Shown here one piece after another: positions 49,714 through 54,976 of a DNA stretch of 64,000 bases. Position 1 is the stretch's first letter. Each line of letters starts with the position of its first letter. This stretch comes from Polyodon spathula (Eukaryota; Chordata; Actinopteri; Acipenseriformes; Polyodontidae), in the NCBI RefSeq assembly GCF_017654505.1, contig NC_054538.1, positions 20,069,412-20,133,411 of the forward strand, written 5' to 3'. The notes under the pieces are model-generated. The model was not told the DNA's origin. It saw nothing but the letters and a program-made list of their open reading frames with translations, and did no database searches. Position numbers and translations under genes: made by a program.

Positions 49714-51414
49714 TCAGATAATCTAAATTTCAAGTTCCAAAAGAAAGCCTTTTGCTTCCATTTTAATAAGCTAAATGCAATTTTTGATGCTTGCTACTGC
49801 TGCATTTTTGTTCTTGTTGCAGGAGTCCTCCAATCGGTCAATAGGTTAAAGTACTATATGCTCTAGTAATAGTTAGGCCAGTGGATCATTTAACCATTTG
49901 TTGCATTTTTGCTGCGTTCTTCATGTACACCCTACAACAGGGGATGCAATGTTAACAGGTGTATGTATTTGTGTACCCTCTTCAAGCCTCACCTCACCTT
50001 CTCCCTAGCTTTAACTATGGAAACAGCCTTTAAAACAACTAAAATGACTACTTTGAGTCAGACCTGTATATAGTGGCTTATAGCACACTGTAGGACAACA
50101 TGGGGTTATAGCTTCCTGATGGGATTTAGTTATGAACACATATCTTAGGGCACTTGAAAAACCACTCTACACTTCAAGCAAGTAAAAGTTAGATCAAAAA
50201 CAGACACTCAAAAAAAAAAAAAAAAAAAATAAAAAATCTGGTTTTGACAGAGTCAGCTGCCTCTGCTCTCTACATTACACCAGTCACAGAATTCCTCTCC
50301 AACATTGAGAGGCAGAAGAGTTATTCCATCTGTCAACTATAGAATTTTGCCAGGGACATATTTCTCTTAAGATAGGACAGACCAAGCCTATAGGCAATTT
50401 TTGTAAGCGAGGAGTAGTTGTTAGCTGGTACAATTATGTTAAGGGTATATACAGCAGAAGACCAAAACACTTTGGAAGACATGCACTGTTAAATGCATAT
50501 GACAAATGCACACTTGTCTTTTATGAATACACTATGCAATAAAGTTTTTCTGATGGCCACCTCCACTCCTCTCTTCCTCTAGGAAAGTGGCTCTGGTTGC
50601 CAGCTTGGCTGCAGCACCTAATGACCTGCAGTAACAATCAGCTCCTCAGTTCCTGTGAGTGCAGCACTTCACTGGCACTTCATTGCGTTACTTTTCCCGG
50701 TCCGAAGTCGTCAAGATCCCGACTCATTAACAAAAACAGACTGCTCTTTCATTGGGCCTCACCATCCCTGGTTGTTAACAGCTGCTCCCTCTGCTTTTCC
50801 ACACACATTATCCAATGATAGACAGGCTTCCGCTAATTTACCAGCTATTAATCTTGGCAAAACAATGTAAAGGAACAAGATAAGGTTTATAATAACGACC
50901 GCTAATTTGTGTTTTTGATCAGTTATAAAATGTTTTTTTTCTACTTCTTTATTTAGACCCCATGATTCCGAATCATGGATTATCAATGTCTTTATTCATC
51001 TCTTCCCGTGAGACATCTAAACAAGTAGACTAGTATAGATTACTATAGCTCATATGTAGACAAAAAATACTGTCATTGAAAATCCTATACAATTTAGCAA
51101 CATCTCAGATTGCACGCCTGGAAAATGCACCTACATTTGATATTGAAGGAGGCGTTGGTTGAGCGAGCCTCCTCCCCGCTGACCGTGTTGGTGGCCACAC
51201 ACTGGAAGTTGCCGGCATCCTCGTGACGGTCTACGGCAGTAAATTTCAGGTTGCTGCTCTCCTTAAAGCGTCTCTCCGAGTCCTGGACAGGCACACCGTC
51301 ATGCAACCAATCGAATGCCATATTGGTTGGATTCTCCACCTCGCAGCGCAGGATGGCACTACGCCCATGGAGGGCATCTTGGGACTTTGGCTCCTTGGTG
51401 AAGTAGATGGCTGC
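15894..51414 (-). CDS. ptk7: ptk7, inactive tyrosine-protein kinase 7 (19 coding exons in window)
   Basis: Single-pass membrane pseudokinase of the PTK7/CCK-4 family, known as a Wnt/planar-cell-polarity co-receptor at the cell surface. Nineteen exons on the minus strand were joined by matching donor and acceptor sites; all phases agree and give about 1,027 residues, close to the mammalian protein without its signal peptide. Order: seven Ig domains (about residues 1-643), transmembrane helix and basic stop-transfer (about 655-690), acidic juxtamembrane segment, kinase-like domain (about 760-1015), and a short tail ending in SKA. Kinase motifs seen: GKGEFG loop, VLVK lysine, HKDLAARN catalytic loop, and ALG in place of DFG, so catalysis is expected to be absent. 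Many N-glycosylation sequons occur in the Ig part. The signal-peptide exon is not securely placed. Identity rests on remembered family sequence, not on a database search. Confidence 0.97.
16259..16345. repeat. TG and TA compound microsatellite
   Basis: TG run continuing into a long TA run in the last ptk7 intron. Confidence 0.95.
16346..18084 (-). other. ptk7 last intron, no gene seen
   Basis: AT-rich intron sequence with several T runs. No coding frame or recognised transposon domain was found. Confidence 0.6.
18085..18490 (+). mobile_element. tRNA-derived SINE, copy 1
   Basis: Begins at a remnant of the pol III B box (GCTCGAATCCAGGC), then the body GACCGTGACTGGGG...CGCACAATTGGCCGAGCG, and ends near TTGGGTATTACAAACTGGAG. 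It shares its body with the copies at 44304-44545 and 41900-42275. The 5' tRNA-like head is mostly missing. Confidence 0.75.
18610..18862 (+). repeat. tandem 60-bp units plus LINE-tail-like repeat
   Basis: Two imperfect units of CATGTATTATG...CTTTCCACTGTATT about 60 bases apart (18625-18740), followed by a tail (AAAGCGCTTTGTGATAGTG to GATTGATTGATTT) that matches 51-163. Confidence 0.65.
18863..19478 (-). other. ptk7 intron sequence, no gene seen
   Basis: Intron just downstream of exon 19. No recognised element. Confidence 0.5.
19479..19657 (-). CDS. ptk7: ptk7 exon 19: kinase C-lobe
   Basis: Encodes [38 protein letters not shown] and [17 protein letters not shown]. It contains the pseudo-activation segment, the PLRW motif (APE region) and the SDVWSFG helix. 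Length 179 bases, phase 2 in and phase 1 out; acceptor CTGCAG|C, donor GCAG|GTATGC. Confidence 0.98.
20420..20700. mobile_element. possible piggyBac-type MITE fragment
   Basis: Starts TTAACCCTTTGCGGTCC with an internal inverted motif (GTCGGACC / GGTCCGAC type). TTAA followed by CCC is the end signature of piggyBac elements. No clear right end was found, so this is tentative. Confidence 0.3.
22140..22154. repeat. poly(C) tract
   Basis: Run of about 15 C on plus within otherwise unassigned sequence of the DIRS-like region. Confidence 0.85.
22718..22869 (-). CDS. ptk7: ptk7 exon 18: catalytic-loop region ([11 protein letters not shown])
   Basis: Encodes [39 protein letters not shown] and [11 protein letters not shown]. 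The catalytic loop is HKDLAARN; the DFG position reads ALG, so the metal-binding aspartate is missing, as in other PTK7 proteins. Length 152 bases, phase 0 in and phase 2 out; acceptor TTTTAAG|GTT, donor AATAG|GTATGG. A DIRS-like terminal fragment lies about 60 bases downstream of the donor. Confidence 0.98.
22928..23815 (-). mobile_element. Tc1-like transposon relic, 5' truncated
   Basis: Minus-strand transposase pieces: [19 protein letters not shown] (23760-23815), [16 protein letters not shown] (near 23600), [20 protein letters not shown] (second Asp) and [19 protein letters not shown] (third acidic residue), ending ATKGASTKY near 23150. The 3' end (GTGGTTTGCAGAAGTATTC) is at about 22933. 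The N-terminal part, with the DNA-binding domain, is missing and frameshifts are present. Confidence 0.88.
23983..24112. repeat. degenerate 22-bp minisatellite, about six units
   Basis: Tandem units of the form TTCCCCATGCAAGTTACAGATG. The two units at about 24048-24092 are most similar; outer units are more diverged. Confidence 0.75.
24290..25460 (+). mobile_element. Tx1-like (L1 group) LINE ORF2 fragment
   Basis: Plus-strand reverse transcriptase remains: [19 protein letters not shown] (24350), [26 protein letters not shown], then [12 protein letters not shown] with the catalytic YADD (24690). Then [32 protein letters not shown] and [20 protein letters not shown]. Endonuclease and 5' parts are absent, and stops and frameshifts are present. 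The RT C-terminal motifs fit the Tx1 group. Confidence 0.8.
25472..25582. repeat. TA microsatellites with T run
   Basis: Two TA-rich blocks separated by AAACTGTTTTTG, ending in a T run. The block lies at the 3' end of the Tx1-like fragment. Confidence 0.9.
25825..25905 (-). CDS. ptk7: ptk7 exon 17: kinase insert linker
   Basis: Short 81-base, 27-codon exon encoding [20 protein letters not shown] and PISTKQK, phase 0 in and out; acceptor CTACAG|GGC, donor AAA|GTGAGT. It covers the helix after the hinge and the lysine-rich loop. A symmetric exon of this size could be skipped without a frameshift. Confidence 0.97.
26271..26408. repeat. double inverted repeat (hairpin) in a ptk7 intron
   Basis: Two adjacent stem structures. 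GATCACAGTTTA (26271-26282) pairs perfectly with TAAACTGTGATC (26295-26306). Arm 26308-26337 (AGATTATGCTCCCTCTTTC...) pairs imperfectly with 26379-26408. No target duplication was noted. Confidence 0.65.
26976..27208 (-). CDS. ptk7: ptk7 exon 16: kinase N-lobe (glycine loop, VLVK, helix C)
   Basis: Encodes [51 protein letters not shown] and [20 protein letters not shown]. It contains the glycine loop, the VLVK lysine, helix C and the hinge. The loop is the canonical GxGxxG form. Length 233 bases, phase 1 in and phase 0 out; donor CTG|GTAAGA. The acceptor is fed by a long CT microsatellite (27229-27297). Confidence 0.98.
27211..27297. repeat. CAGA/GA microsatellite abutting ptk7 exon 16
   Basis: Four CAGA units, then about 34 GA units on plus. 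On the transcript strand this is a CT-rich tract running straight into the exon 16 acceptor (GTGCAG at 27209-27214). Confidence 0.95.
27939..28097 (-). CDS. ptk7: ptk7 exon 15: juxtamembrane segment
   Basis: Encodes [19 protein letters not shown], then [14 protein letters not shown] and LQTITTL leading into the kinase-like domain. Length 159 bases, phase 1 in and out; acceptor CTACAG|GC, donor CTAG|GTATGT. A DIRS-like terminal repeat begins only about 50 bases upstream of this acceptor. Confidence 0.97.
28149..29350 (-). mobile_element. DIRS1-like retroelement, gag end and reverse transcriptase
   Basis: Read on minus: gag-like tail ([20 protein letters not shown] near 29260, then a Pro/Gln-rich stretch). 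Then reverse transcriptase: [55 protein letters not shown] with YLDDW (28480). Then [10 protein letters not shown] near 28330. The terminal unit AACCCTGGTTCCCTCAAATA at 28149-28200 follows directly, so RNase H, methyltransferase-like and recombinase parts are missing. [10 protein letters not shown] with YLDDW fits DIRS1-type RT. Confidence 0.85.
29351..30902 (-). other. ptk7 intron 14 sequence, no gene seen
   Basis: AT-rich intron. A 73-codon frame on minus at 30275-30496 has no recognisable domain. No element was recognised. Confidence 0.5.
30903..31103 (-). CDS. ptk7: ptk7 exon 14: transmembrane helix and start of cytoplasmic tail
   Basis: Encodes the stalk [21 protein letters not shown], the membrane helix ([20 protein letters not shown]), the stop-transfer [13 protein letters not shown], and an acidic run ending EMECLNG. 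The helix and flanks are near-identical to other vertebrate PTK7. The stalk differs from mammals. Length 201 bases, phase 1 in and out; acceptor ACCTAG|AA, donor AACG|GTGAGT. Confidence 0.98.
32270..32397 (-). CDS. ptk7: ptk7 exon 13: Ig domain 7, second half
   Basis: Encodes [34 protein letters not shown] and AFLYVV, completing Ig7 with a sequon (NGS). [10 protein letters not shown] is a PTK7 signature. Length 128 bases, phase 2 in and phase 1 out; acceptor TCCTAG|G, donor GTAG|GTAAGG. Confidence 0.97.
33570..33720 (-). CDS. ptk7: ptk7 exon 12: Ig domain 7, first half
   Basis: Encodes [38 protein letters not shown] and [11 protein letters not shown]. The sequon [10 protein letters not shown] and the first cysteine mark Ig7. 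In mammals the matching stretch contains the PKP-LI membrane-protease site; here it reads PAPSI. Length 151 bases, phase 1 in and phase 2 out; acceptor TCCACAG|TG, donor CAAA|GTAAGA. Confidence 0.97.
34017..34166 (-). CDS. ptk7: ptk7 exon 11: Ig domain 6, second half
   Basis: Encodes [39 protein letters not shown] and MVHLNVA, with the second Ig6 cysteine and a sequon (NYT). Length 150 bases, phase 1 in and out; acceptor TTCAG|GT, donor GCAG|GTAAGA. Confidence 0.97.
34809..34928 (-). CDS. ptk7: ptk7 exon 10: Ig domain 6, first half
   Basis: Encodes [39 protein letters not shown], the start of Ig6. The proline-rich linker and [10 protein letters not shown] are strongly conserved in the family. 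Length 120 bases, phase 1 in and out; donor GCAG|GTCAGT. The acceptor TTTCAG directly follows a TG repeat (34934-34954). Confidence 0.97.
34934..34954. repeat. CA/TG microsatellite abutting ptk7 exon 10
   Basis: About ten CA units on plus. The transcript strand reads TG repeats followed by TTTCAG, the exon 10 acceptor. Confidence 0.95.
35340..36316 (-). mobile_element. DIRS1-like retroelement: recombinase end and terminal unit
   Basis: 35340-35615 is a unit bounded by inverted copies of about 40 bases (AACCCTGGTTCCCTGAAATA and inverse). On minus, 35840-36024 encodes a tyrosine-recombinase C-terminus: [47 protein letters not shown]...W-x3-HTF-x2-FY is typical of DIRS recombinases. The part to 36316 matches other copies in this window (20780, 12715). 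Confidence 0.75.
36581..36716 (-). CDS. ptk7: ptk7 exon 9: Ig domain 5, second half
   Basis: Encodes [22 protein letters not shown] and [22 protein letters not shown], completing Ig5 with a sequon (NGT) and the second cysteine. Length 136 bases, phase 0 in and phase 1 out; acceptor TTTAG|GAT, donor CTGG|GTGAGG. Confidence 0.97.
37264..37397 (-). CDS. ptk7: ptk7 exon 8: Ig domain 5, first half
   Basis: Encodes [19 protein letters not shown], the cysteine in FLHCEAKA and [12 protein letters not shown]. The [10 protein letters not shown] motif is diagnostic for PTK7 Ig5. Length 134 bases, phase 1 in and phase 0 out; acceptor TCGCAG|CT, donor GAC|GTAAGG. Confidence 0.97.
37555..37821 (-). CDS. 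ptk7: ptk7 exon 7: Ig domain 4 (complete)
   Basis: A single 267-base exon carries all of Ig4: linker [10 protein letters not shown], first cysteine in [16 protein letters not shown], second cysteine in [12 protein letters not shown], and end MTITVA. Phase 1 in and out; acceptor TCCCAG|AC, donor GCGA|GTGAGT. As in exon 2, a whole Ig domain sits in one exon while the others are split. Confidence 0.97.
38091..39677 (+). mobile_element. Tc1-like transposon with both inverted ends, nearly intact
   Basis: 1.59-kb element bounded by AGTACTGTGCAAAAGTTTT and its near-perfect inverse; the inverted homology extends about 150 bases inward. The transposase starts at ATG 38512 ([19 protein letters not shown]) with a helix-turn-helix DNA-binding part and the GRPRKL hook. 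First Asp is in [11 protein letters not shown], second in [12 protein letters not shown], third acidic residue in [12 protein letters not shown], ending KAKGGHTKY. Only two defects were seen: an in-frame TGA at about 38876 and a frameshift near 39210-39220. TA-rich flanks suit TA target insertion. Confidence 0.92.
39679..39780. repeat. TA microsatellite
   Basis: Long TA run beginning at the right end of the Tc1-like element. Confidence 0.95.
40534..40664 (-). CDS. ptk7: ptk7 exon 6: Ig domain 3, second half
   Basis: Encodes [14 protein letters not shown], then VYKCVAKG with the second Ig3 cysteine, ending LRIA. Length 131 bases, phase 2 in and phase 1 out; acceptor TTTTAG|G, donor GCAG|GTACAG. 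A 184-bp tandem duplication lies in the intron just upstream (40725-41087). Confidence 0.95.
40725..41087. repeat. 184-bp tandem duplication
   Basis: 40725-40908 and 40909-41087 are near-identical (AAATGTAGAACAAGGG... to ...GACAGCAAAGTA), with only a few differences such as TTTGTC/TTTTTC. It lies in the ptk7 intron between exons 5 and 6, about 60 bases upstream of the exon 6 acceptor. Confidence 0.9.
41088..41899 (-). other. ptk7 intron sequence, no gene seen
   Basis: AT-rich intron between the tandem duplication and the SINE copy. No recognised frame or element. Confidence 0.5.
41900..42275 (-). mobile_element. tRNA-derived SINE, copy 2 (longest)
   Basis: On minus: head GTAAAGGCGCTCCGCATATA, then GTGCAGGATGCATCC, a decayed B box (TTTTCAGGTCCAGGC), and body GCCGACCGTGGACAGGAG with GCGGCGCACAATTCGCC. 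An A-rich tail leads into AATAAATAAA near 41840. The GC-rich 157-codon frame across it is a by-product. Confidence 0.75.
42276..43987 (-). other. ptk7 intron 5 sequence, no gene seen
   Basis: No recognised coding frame; a short CA run at 43336-43346. Nothing further could be assigned. Confidence 0.5.
43988..44135 (-). CDS. ptk7: ptk7 exon 5: Ig domain 3, first half
   Basis: Encodes [13 protein letters not shown] through [15 protein letters not shown] and [13 protein letters not shown], the first half of Ig3 with its first cysteine and a sequon (NKT). Length 148 bases, phase 1 in and phase 2 out; acceptor TTCCAG|AT, donor CACG|GTATGG. Confidence 0.96.
44304..44545 (+). mobile_element. tRNA-derived SINE, copy 3
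   Basis: Starts TAAAGGCGCTCTGCGTGGAG, with an intact B-box motif GGTTCGAATCC at 44357-44367. Body GACCGTGACTGGGG, GTGCACAATTGGCCGAGTG. Ends near CAGTGGAGTCATTCAGATC, as in the copy at 18085. This is the best-preserved pol III promoter of the three. Confidence 0.8.
44546..46150 (-). other. ptk7 intron 4 sequence, no gene seen
   Basis: Long intron stretch. A G run at about 45209-45221 and A runs; no recognised element. Confidence 0.5.
46151..46335 (-). CDS. ptk7: ptk7 exon 4: Ig domain 2, second half
   Basis: Continues Ig2 with [10 protein letters not shown], the second cysteine in GVYYCCAKN, and the sequon NFTL near the end. Length 185 bases, phase 2 in and phase 1 out; acceptor TTCAG|T, donor TATAG|GTGTGT. 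The adjacent cysteines (CC) are also typical of PTK7 Ig2. Confidence 0.96.
46483..46585 (-). CDS. ptk7: ptk7 exon 3: Ig domain 2, first half
   Basis: Encodes the linker and first half of Ig2 ([12 protein letters not shown] to CNIDGHPR) with the first cysteine in LRCNID. Length 103 bases, phase 1 in and phase 2 out; acceptor TGCAG|GG, donor CG|GTAAGG. The Arg codon is split across the junction with exon 4. Confidence 0.96.
46974..46992. repeat. poly(C) tract
   Basis: Run of about 19 C on plus, poly(G) on the ptk7 transcript strand, in intron 2. Confidence 0.9.
47315..47516. mobile_element. hAT-type MITE, third copy type
   Basis: About 200-bp palindromic element starting CAGGGGGTTCCAACCCTGG and ending AGGGTTGGAGTCCCCTG. 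Flanks GTCTAATA (47306-47313, one extra G before the end) and GTCTAACA (47517-47524) look like an aged 8-bp duplication. Inner sequence resembles the elements at 5875 and 8056. Confidence 0.75.
47525..48782 (-). other. ptk7 intron 2 sequence, no gene seen
   Basis: No recognised gene or element. A TTAACCCTTTCCC motif at 48277 recalls piggyBac ends but has no partner. Confidence 0.5.
48783..48899. repeat. TA and CA/TG compound microsatellite
   Basis: Long TA run followed by CACACACTGTGTGTGTG and CACACACACA. It directly borders the Tc1-derived element. Confidence 0.95.
48917..49640 (+). mobile_element. internally deleted Tc1-like element (non-autonomous)
   Basis: Both ends present: ACAAAGTCTACACTCCCTTT left and GGGGGTGTAGACTTTC (inverse) right. 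It retains the transposase start ([23 protein letters not shown] at 49165) and the last codons ([14 protein letters not shown] end at about 49440). Most of the catalytic domain is deleted near 49290. 5' part matches the copy at 3459-4550. Confidence 0.85.
49641..49711. repeat. TG and TA compound microsatellite
   Basis: TG run followed by TA run, directly at the right end of the Tc1-derived element. Confidence 0.95.
49712..51134 (-). other. ptk7 intron 2 sequence, no gene seen
   Basis: Intron next to exon 2. An A run at 50210-50229 only; no gene or element recognised. Confidence 0.5.
51135..51414 (-). CDS. ptk7: ptk7 exon 2: Ig domain 1
   Basis: Encodes the whole first Ig domain: start of mature protein (AIYFTKEP), first cysteine in LRCEVE, tryptophan in DWLHDG, second cysteine in NFQCVA, and a sequon in NASFNIK. 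The donor is t|GTAGGT, leaving one base (t) that joins GG of the next exon to make Trp, as in the family. Two AGs lie 4 bases apart at the acceptor, so the exon starts at 51414 (phase 0) or 51410 (phase 1), depending on the unseen exon 1. Confidence 0.95.
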
Positions 51415-54400
51415 CTGGACACAGAGAACTGTCAGGAGAGAGAAAGAGCCAGAGAGAGGAAAGATGAGATTTAAAAAATAAATATCCTTATCAAGTTTCA
51501 TCACAACTGGACAAGGGGTTCTCTAGATACATGAAGAAAACAAATTAAAGGTCACAACGATACAGACAGACGGGCGCCAATCTTTATACTACGATAACAC
51601 TCAATAACTTGTGCAAAAGCATGCACTTAAGTTTCATCACACTGGGGAAAGCAGCTCTCTAGATGCAAAACTTTGAAGTGTAGCATATGTCCATTGGTCT
51701 CATTTAACTGCTATTTCAGCACCAACATACTTTCCATCCTGCTTTTACAATGGTCTGTGTATATTGCAGCAAAGCTAGGTCACCCTGTGGTAGTTAAGCT
51801 GTTGGTGGCACCTAGCAGTGTGCCGGCTATACATCATGTGGCATACATCATTAGAAGGCTTTAGTTTGATTGAATGTGCTGATTGAAAGATGAACATATT
51901 CCACTCTACAAAGCATTAATCACACACAAGATCACGAAAATGTAATTCTGCAAAGACTATACAGGTGCTTCTGTGGGACATTTCTCATGTATCAGAACTG
52001 CAAAAAAAGCTTTCAACAGGAGGAAGCTAAAAGTGTTGTGCAATACTTTGAACACTACTTAACAGAAACATTAAAAGGAACACTAAAGAACGTACTTCCT
52101 AAAGTATTATCAATCAATGCTATGACCTTGGTAACTGGAGCGCATTAGTTTGGCCAATTCAGTACTTCATTAGAACACAATCACTATGCTGACAACTTGC
52201 AAACGCATATGCATGAGGTTCCAACACACCCCCACCACCACCATTGCTGCACTGTATTGCAATGCAACTCCTTCCACACAGTAATAAATTTTGCATGGAA
52301 GACATAGCATCATACTGCTAAGACCACATACTATAACAAACTGGGTTGGGCTAAAAGCATACAGTGAAAACAAGTTCCAAAAAAAACTATTAAAATTGTG
52401 GAAATACTTAACTCCGCTTGCTGCTCTGGAAAAAGTGATATTTCAGGCCATTTTCTAGCATGTAATTTGGGCACAGCACTACACAGTAAATATGCCCAGT
52501 CACCTCTATTCTATATTGCAGGGAAATCATCTATTCAAAAAGAAAAGGTCAAGACTGTACAAGGGTATGTGGCTTCCCATTGACCCTGCCTCTCAATGGG
52601 GCTCCACTATATGCAAAGCTGGTAGGTGGGAAAGATCCTTATGATCTACCACTCTTTCCAAATATTTACCAATGCTACTCGCACTAATTCCACCTTTGAT
52701 CCCTCCCTCTCCTGGGAGATGAATGAGCAGGCATGGCACAGTTTGTACAAGCCAAATGATTGCAGAACTTTTTCTAGTTGTCTGAAAGGACCCCAATATG
52801 GCTTAGTAAAATAAGATTTCTATTGCATAGCAGTTTCACCCATTCCAGGTTTTCTTACAAGCTCGATTAGCCACGTTGCACAAGCAACAAGCTCAGGTGT
52901 GCCTTAATAAACCCATAGAAAAAACAGGAATGGCTCAAACTGCTATGTAATTATTTCTATACCTATCTGTGTAAAAAAAAAAAAAAAAAAAAAATAAAAT
53001 AAAAAAAACACCTCTCTAAACTTTTTGCAGAATGAAAAAATTCCTAACAGGACAAGCTGTTTGACGGCTCTGGGCTGTTACCCAGGACATCCCTGTGGCA
53101 TGTATGCAAAGAACACAGACACATGCTTTTCATACGCTATGAACAAGGACAGTAAGGGTTTAAGCAAATACAACAGCTGTTTCTGCTGCCTGAAAAAAGG
53201 AAACAGCAGCACCTTTTCCCCCTCTTTCATTGTATTTCCCTTTCAGCATTTCCTAAAGGGTGAAGGTAGCATCCCAAGAAAGGAAAAGACAGCACACAGG
53301 ATGATCATGTTTGTTTGAAAGGACCTTGTTCTTGCTCTGCTCTGCACTCCCACGCATTCGCATGACCTTATCGCTGTGACCTAGCGGGGATTGTGGGATT
53401 CCAAATGCTTTTGCTTTTGCAGTCTTAACAGAACTACAGACAGAGCCCGCAGATGGTTCAAATAGCTGGCCAGCCATCCAGAACCTTTCCAAAATACACA
53501 GGCTGATGAAACAACAAGAAAAACTCTGGGAAGTGCAACATAGGGGAAGGCGGAAACAATAAACATCCCAATTAAAAATGTTGTAAAGGGTTGTACCTGC
53601 TCAGATGTCGCTCATTGTCATTGGGAGTTTTCAAGTAACAAATGAATTGACTGGATGTGAACCCCAGGTGGTAAAGGTCGCTTTGCAAACTGCATTTTAG
53701 GAATTTTCTATTATGGTTATACACTTGATTATCCATTCATCACTGTGAATAAGCAGATAAATTTGTTCATTGAAGCAGAACCTTTTTTTTTTTTTTTAAA
53801 ACTGCTTTAGGGAGATAGAGTGATAAAAAGCAGGCAGTCATTAAATTTAAGAAAATGCTGGATTTTGGCACGCAGACAACAGTGAAGTGGCCTGTCGAAC
53901 AGGCGCCATTTCTCATCTGCCACGGCAGAAATGTGTGCTGTAATAGCAGCTGAGACTTCCTGCGTTTGTCTGATTTGAACAACATAGTTGAACTCATTCA
54001 AGTTTCCAATGAGTGGAGCAGGGCCCTGTGGGAAGTTCAGCAGTTCCAACCAGAGCTAACGTAGTGGAAGGCTAGTAAAGGTAAGCTTAGATAAGATAAA
54101 TAAGAAATGTTTAAGAAAGCTGTTTTTTTTTTTTACCAAATAAGTGATAAGAATTTGAATAACACTCCTTTAACTGGAAGGAAACATGATGAGAACATGT
54201 AAGAGATTGGACCAAAGTTTATCTACAGTAGTTCTTTCAGGAACATGTTAGGTTTACCTGTATTACAGTGAGAATTAGTAATAAGTGTCTGAGTAAAGCT
54301 TGGTGGCACAAAGCTTAGCAAGGGCTGTAGGAACTATACAACTGCTGTAACCGGTTAGGGAGTGTTCTGACCAGACATAAAACTTAATGTAAAAAATAAT

Positions 54401-54921
54401 TAAAGAATTCCACCCATAAACCAAATTCCATGATAAATCTATGCTGCTCTACAACTTCAATAAAAAGGCACACCCCGCCCCGTCCCCCCTCCTTACAAAT
54501 GGCACAACAGTACCTACCTTAACAGATCCTATTAACCCATGCATCAACAGCACCCACAAGAACTCCACCACCCCTAACAGTAATCAACCTAAAAATATTG
54601 TAAAGCTAATTATCAGGACACGGATAGTTCAAAGCCCAGGGGGGGTTGAGGGTAGTTTTATTTTCTTAGCAGATCAGATTTATAGTATTAAAAGTTGAAT
54701 TTTTCCATTTATCAGATTTTAGCAAGGCATAAACATTTATTTTATCAGTATGACAGAGACACCTGTGACGCTTCCCTTTTCCAGGTGGAATTGGGACACC
54801 CCCATAAAACTACACAGGTAATGTTGTTTTTCAGTTGAATACACCTCCAGGGAGTCAGCCACCTCTCTACGCTGTGCGTAATCACAAAGGTATTTACAAA
54901 GCCCAGTAGTAGAGCACATAC
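51415..54921 (-). other. sequence upstream of ptk7 exon 2, probably intron 1
   Basis: No exon or transposon domain recognised. A-rich stretch at 52973-53008 and a T run at 53787-53798. No CpG-rich promoter seen. Confidence 0.5.
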
Positions 54922-54976
54922 CTACAAATCCATTAACCCAGGCTGGTGACAAAGCTGCCAACAACAACAACAACAT
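54922..54976 (-). CDS. weak candidate for ptk7 signal-peptide exon 1
   Basis: From an ATG at 54976 the frame reads MLLLLLAALSPAWVNGFV and stops at a good donor (GTAG|GTATGT), phase 1. Joined to the second of two AGs before exon 2 (exon start 51410), it gives Ala-Ile-Tyr-Phe in frame, matching the start of mature PTK7. Against it: the start context is poor, no positive residues precede the hydrophobic core, there is no CpG-rich promoter nearby, and the run of Leu comes from a TTG repeat. It may be chance. Confidence 0.22.
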
